Assembly (NCBI RefSeq): GCF_004345665.1
Contig: NZ_SLWR01000004.1
Coordinates: 62,001-126,000, forward strand
Direction of reading: 5' to 3'
DNA from: Kribbella antiqua
Lineage (GTDB): Bacteria > Actinomycetota > Actinomycetes > Propionibacteriales > Kribbellaceae
DNA: 64,000 nt
Shown here: piece by piece, positions 61,507-64,000 of the stretch
Position numbering within the stretch: the stretch's first letter is position 1
Layout of the letters: each line of letters starts with the position of its first letter
Translations under genes and position numbers: made by a program
The notes under the pieces: generated by a model
Databases searched by the model: none
Seen by the model: the letters and a program-made list of their open reading frames with translations, nothing else
What the model was told of the DNA's origin: nothing

Positions 61507-62769
61507 TTATCCGTCCGCGACCTCTGGTGAGGGTTGCTTGCGGCGCGGCAAAGGGCGTCGAGGCAACGGTCTCGGGGGTTCGGGGTCGACGTCGTTGCCG
61601 GCCAGATGATTGACGATGGTGTTGAGTACGGCGGCCGTCGGTACGGCGACCAGCGCGCCGACGATCCCGGCGACGACGACGCCGGTCGCGATCGCGAGGA
61701 TGATCGCGAGCGGGTGCACAGAGACCGCGCGGCCGAGCAGGAACGGCTGCAGTACGTGCGCCTCGAGCTGCTGTACGCCGATCACCACGCCCAGCATGAT
61801 GATCGCGACAAGCGGGCCCTTGGCAACGAGCGCGACCAGGACGGCGACCGCTCCACTGATCAGCGCACCGACCACCGGCACGAACGAACCGACGAAGACC
61901 AGGATTCCGATCGCGCTCACCAGCGGCAGGCCGAGGATGGCCGCACCCAGCGAGATGCCGATCGCGTCCACCCCGGCGACGATGATGGTGGCCCGGACGA
62001 ACGCGGTCAGTGAGACCCACGCCTTCCGCCCGGACGAATCGGCCTTCTCCCGGGCCTGCCGCGGGAACAGCCGCACCAGCCAGGCCCAGATCTTGTCGCC
62101 CTGGTACAGGAAGAAGAACAGGCAGAACAGCGAGATGGCCAGACCGGCCAGCACATGCGTGGCCGTGCTGCCGACCTCCGCTGCCCGCTGGCCGAGCGCG
62201 CCACCGGAAGTGATCTCGTCCCGTAGCGAGTTGAAGGCATTGGTGATATCGGCGTCGGTCAGGCCGAAGTTGATCCGGGCCAGGTCACGCAGCTTCTGGA
62301 CGCCCTCGCCAACCTGGGTCGACAGGCTCTCGAACTGGCTCGCGATCTGCGTCCCGACCAGCGTCAGCAACCCTGCCACCAGCACAATCGTGGCGAGCAC
62401 GGTGATACCAGCCGCCGGTCCACGCGGCAGCCGCAGCCGTTGCAGGCCGTTCGTCACCGGCACCAGCAGCGCGGTGAGCAGCACGCCGACCGTGACCGGC
62501 ACGACGACCTCGGACAGGTAACGCATCCCGTAGCCAATCACCACCACGGCCGCGACGATGACGAGGAACCGCCAGGCCCAGGCACTCGCGATCTGCATCC
62601 CCGGCGTCACCCCGGTGTCGACGCGCCCCTGACTCGAAGCCGCAATCAGGTGATCGCCCCGCGTCACAGTCTCGGCGGACTCATCCAGCACCTCGTTGTC
62701 CGCGACCGGACTCGGCTTCTCCCGCCCCTCGCCAGCCGCGTCGTCCTCTTCCCGCCCCGCCTCGCTCAT
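61507..62769 (-). CDS. AI-2E transporter (PerM/YdiK) family membrane protein
   Basis: A 420-residue protein. The ~65-residue acidic cytosolic head is followed by about seven or eight helices in the family pattern: AWRFLVIVAAVVVIGYGMRYLSEVVVPVTVGVLLTALLVPV, a large loop with FESLSTQVGEGVQKL, FLYQGDKIWAWLVRLFPRQAR, FVGSFVPVVGALISGAVAVLVAL and VQQLEAHVLQPFLLGRAVSVHPLAI. The basic tail is RRPLPRRKQPSPE. The family moves small molecules or ions, and AI-2 export was shown for only some members. Start ATG 62769 or the GTG before it. Confidence 0.88.
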   Translation of the reverse strand: MSEAGREEDDAAGEGREKPSPVADNEVLDESAETVTRGDHLIAASSQGRVDTGVTPGMQIASAWAWRFLVIVAAVVVIGYGMRYLSEVVVPVTVGVLLTALLVPVTNGLQRLRLPRGPAAGITVLATIVLVAGLLTLVGTQIASQFESLSTQVGEGVQKLRDLARINFGLTDADITNAFNSLRDEITSGGALGQRAAEVGSTATHVLAGLAISLFCLFFFLYQGDKIWAWLVRLFPRQAREKADSSGRKAWVSLTAFVRATIIVAGVDAIGISLGAAILGLPLVSAIGILVFVGSFVPVVGALISGAVAVLVALVAKGPLVAIIMLGVVIGVQQLEAHVLQPFLLGRAVSVHPLAIILAIATGVVVAGIVGALVAVPTAAVLNTIVNHLAGNDVDPEPPRPLPRRPLPRRKQPSPEVADG

Positions 62770-62801
62770 CACACCTCCGCAGCACTCGCTTGCTGCTGAG
62801 A

Positions 62802-64000
62802 CTAGTGCCCGGCTCGGGCCGTTCTATGAATGTGGGCGGCCAGGCCTCTGGCGGCTTGGGGTTCGCGGTCGGCCAGCAGGCCTACGCCCGCGAGTACATA
62901 GTCCTTGTCCACGCAGACCTCAGCTCGCTCCGGAACCAGCCAGCCTTCCTCCTGCGCGTTGGCCGCGACGGATCCTAGGATCCGCTCCGCTGTCCCAGGA
63001 GCGTTGTGCCGCAGCACTCCCCCGGACCCGACCAGCAGATCCACCTCGCGCAGATCCTTCCCGGACCGCTCGATCACGCGCCCACCCGGTCCGAACACCA
63101 CCCGTTGACGTCCCGCGTGCCTCCTGAGTGCGACCGTCGCCGCCACCCTGGCGAGCATTTCGTCATACGACGTCTCGATCGCGGAGTCCGGCAGGTACGA
63201 CGGGTCCCGGTGCCGTGCGATCGCCGCCGTACGCAATGGTTCGTCGTCGGGGATGAGCTCGGCCTCGACGCCGGCGGCGACCGTGGGTACGGCGCTCCAG
63301 CGCATGCCGAGGTCGCCCTCGACCGTGCGGGTGACGGGGTGGGTCGCGACGACCTCGCGGCCTAGGTTCGCGTCCTCGGGGTCGAGTTCGATGACCGAGT
63401 GGACGTCCGTGGTCGCGCCGCCGATGTCCACGACCGCGACGTCGCCGTGCAACCCGGCCAGCACTTCGACTCCGCGCAGTACGACGTCTGGAGTCGCGGC
63501 CTTGATCATGGCGGCGAAGCCGGGATCCCGGGACAGGTTCTTCCCGCCGATGACGTGTGCGAGGAACATCTCCCGGATCGCGGCCCGCGCACCGTCCGGC
63601 GCGAATACTCCGATCTCCGGTACGACGTTGCTCGCCAGAACGTGCGGCACGTCAGCGGTTTTGAGCAGGGCGGCGACTTCGTCCTGAGCCTCGATGTTGC
63701 CTGCGACAACTACCGGGCGACGCCAGCTGTACTTCGCCAGGGTTTCAGCTGCCTTCAGCAGGACTGCTGCGTTGCCGCCATCGGTGCCGCCGAGCAGGAG
63801 GACGACATCGGGGCGGTCCTTGCGCAGGCTCTTCAGAGTCGTTGCCGTGAGCCCACCGTTGACAACGGCAACCACCCGGCCACCACTGGACAACGCGACC
63901 CGACGACCGGCTTCGGCGGTCACCAACTCTTCGTTGCCCACAACACCGATTCGCAGCCCACCGCCAGCACTCGAGCACGCCAGCACCTCGGCGTTCGCAA
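62802..64000 (-). CDS. glutamate mutase-associated MutL/GlmL family protein, 5' end outside window
   Basis: About 400 codons; the start lies beyond the right edge because the frame is open to the last base (NAEVLACSSAGGGLRIGVVGNEELVTAEAG). The family is an ASKHA-fold ATPase, with VVLLLGGTDGGNAAVLL, VVAGNIEAQDEV, VIGGKNLSRDP and HGDVAVVDIGGATTDVHSV (phosphate-binding loop). It reactivates or chaperones the B12-dependent glutamate mutase. The missing N-terminal ~60 residues should hold the first nucleotide loop. No mutase gene is in view; it would be sought to the right. Confidence 0.88.
   Translation of the reverse strand, partial: ANAEVLACSSAGGGLRIGVVGNEELVTAEAGRRVALSSGGRVVAVVNGGLTATTLKSLRKDRPDVVLLLGGTDGGNAAVLLKAAETLAKYSWRRPVVVAGNIEAQDEVAALLKTADVPHVLASNVVPEIGVFAPDGARAAIREMFLAHVIGGKNLSRDPGFAAMIKAATPDVVLRGVEVLAGLHGDVAVVDIGGATTDVHSVIELDPEDANLGREVVATHPVTRTVEGDLGMRWSAVPTVAAGVEAELIPDDEPLRTAAIARHRDPSYLPDSAIETSYDEMLARVAATVALRRHAGRQRVVFGPGGRVIERSGKDLREVDLLVGSGGVLRHNAPGTAERILGSVAANAQEEGWLVPERAEVCVDKDYVLAGVGLLADREPQAARGLAAHIHRTARAGH

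Noticed and set aside
62970..62983. GGATCCTAGGATCC palindrome resembling the TCCTAGGA repeats at 7.9 kb
   Set aside because: Lies within the MutL/GlmL coding region, single copy, explained by codon choice.

Overview
This is a chromosomal stretch of a high-GC Gram-positive actinomycete. Genes are packed on both strands, third codon positions are strongly G/C, GTG starts are frequent, and several -10 boxes lie only a few bases before the start codon (leaderless mRNAs). The gene content fits a Nocardioidaceae/Kribbellaceae-type organism (mca for mycothiol, F420-type reductase, PIN-PhoH, DUF4245-glpX). A Kribbella-like source is my best guess from gene order and the abundant CGTCGTAC/CCGTAC words, but I cannot prove the genus. 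I found no rRNA, tRNA, CRISPR array, integrase or intact insertion sequence.

Layout. 1-24 kb is a core block whose order recalls the lytB2-xseAB-glpX-fum-phoH-uppS region of mycobacteria: ispH (partial), xseA/xseB, a TetR-flavodoxin-SMR unit, DUF4245, glpX, a PfkB kinase, a short LeuA-like enzyme, class I fumarase, class II fumarase, a spermidine-synthase-like protein, phoH with a long hairpin-rich leader, and uppS. Between these lie a tandem copy of a 45-bp palindromic element (10.9-11.3 kb) and an AbiEi/DUF559 gene bracketed by two 52-bp palindromes (18.4-19.6 kb). 24-36 kb holds trhA, a phosphotransferase, a lipoprotein, a decayed M28 peptidase beside an intact M4 metalloprotease with the same C-terminal domain, a YyaL-type thioredoxin-domain protein, a CopD-like protein, mca, DUF4307 and greA. 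A third 45-bp element lies inverted before greA.

36-64 kb is more accessory. It holds regulator-transporter units, each with visible palindromes: TetR-VOC, a DrrAB-like ABC exporter facing an MFS gene, MarR facing DHA2 MFS, MarR-MFS, and a TipA-like MerR facing an amidohydrolase through a 19-bp-spacer promoter. It also holds a CopC/CopD copper locus led by a His-rich secreted peptide, ilvA, a second phosphotransferase, an HExxH protein and a three-gene ABC exporter. The right end has an unrecognised four-gene cassette (58.6-61.5 kb): a duplicated ~195-residue protein, a small Gln/Gly-rich protein between the copies, and a 384-residue Ala/Gly helical repeat protein. An AI-2E-family protein and a partial MutL/GlmL follow.

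The cassette at 58.6-61.5 kb is the best candidate for an undescribed system. The palindrome-bracketed DUF559 gene, the dispersed 45-bp element and the phoH leader are the next most interesting signals.
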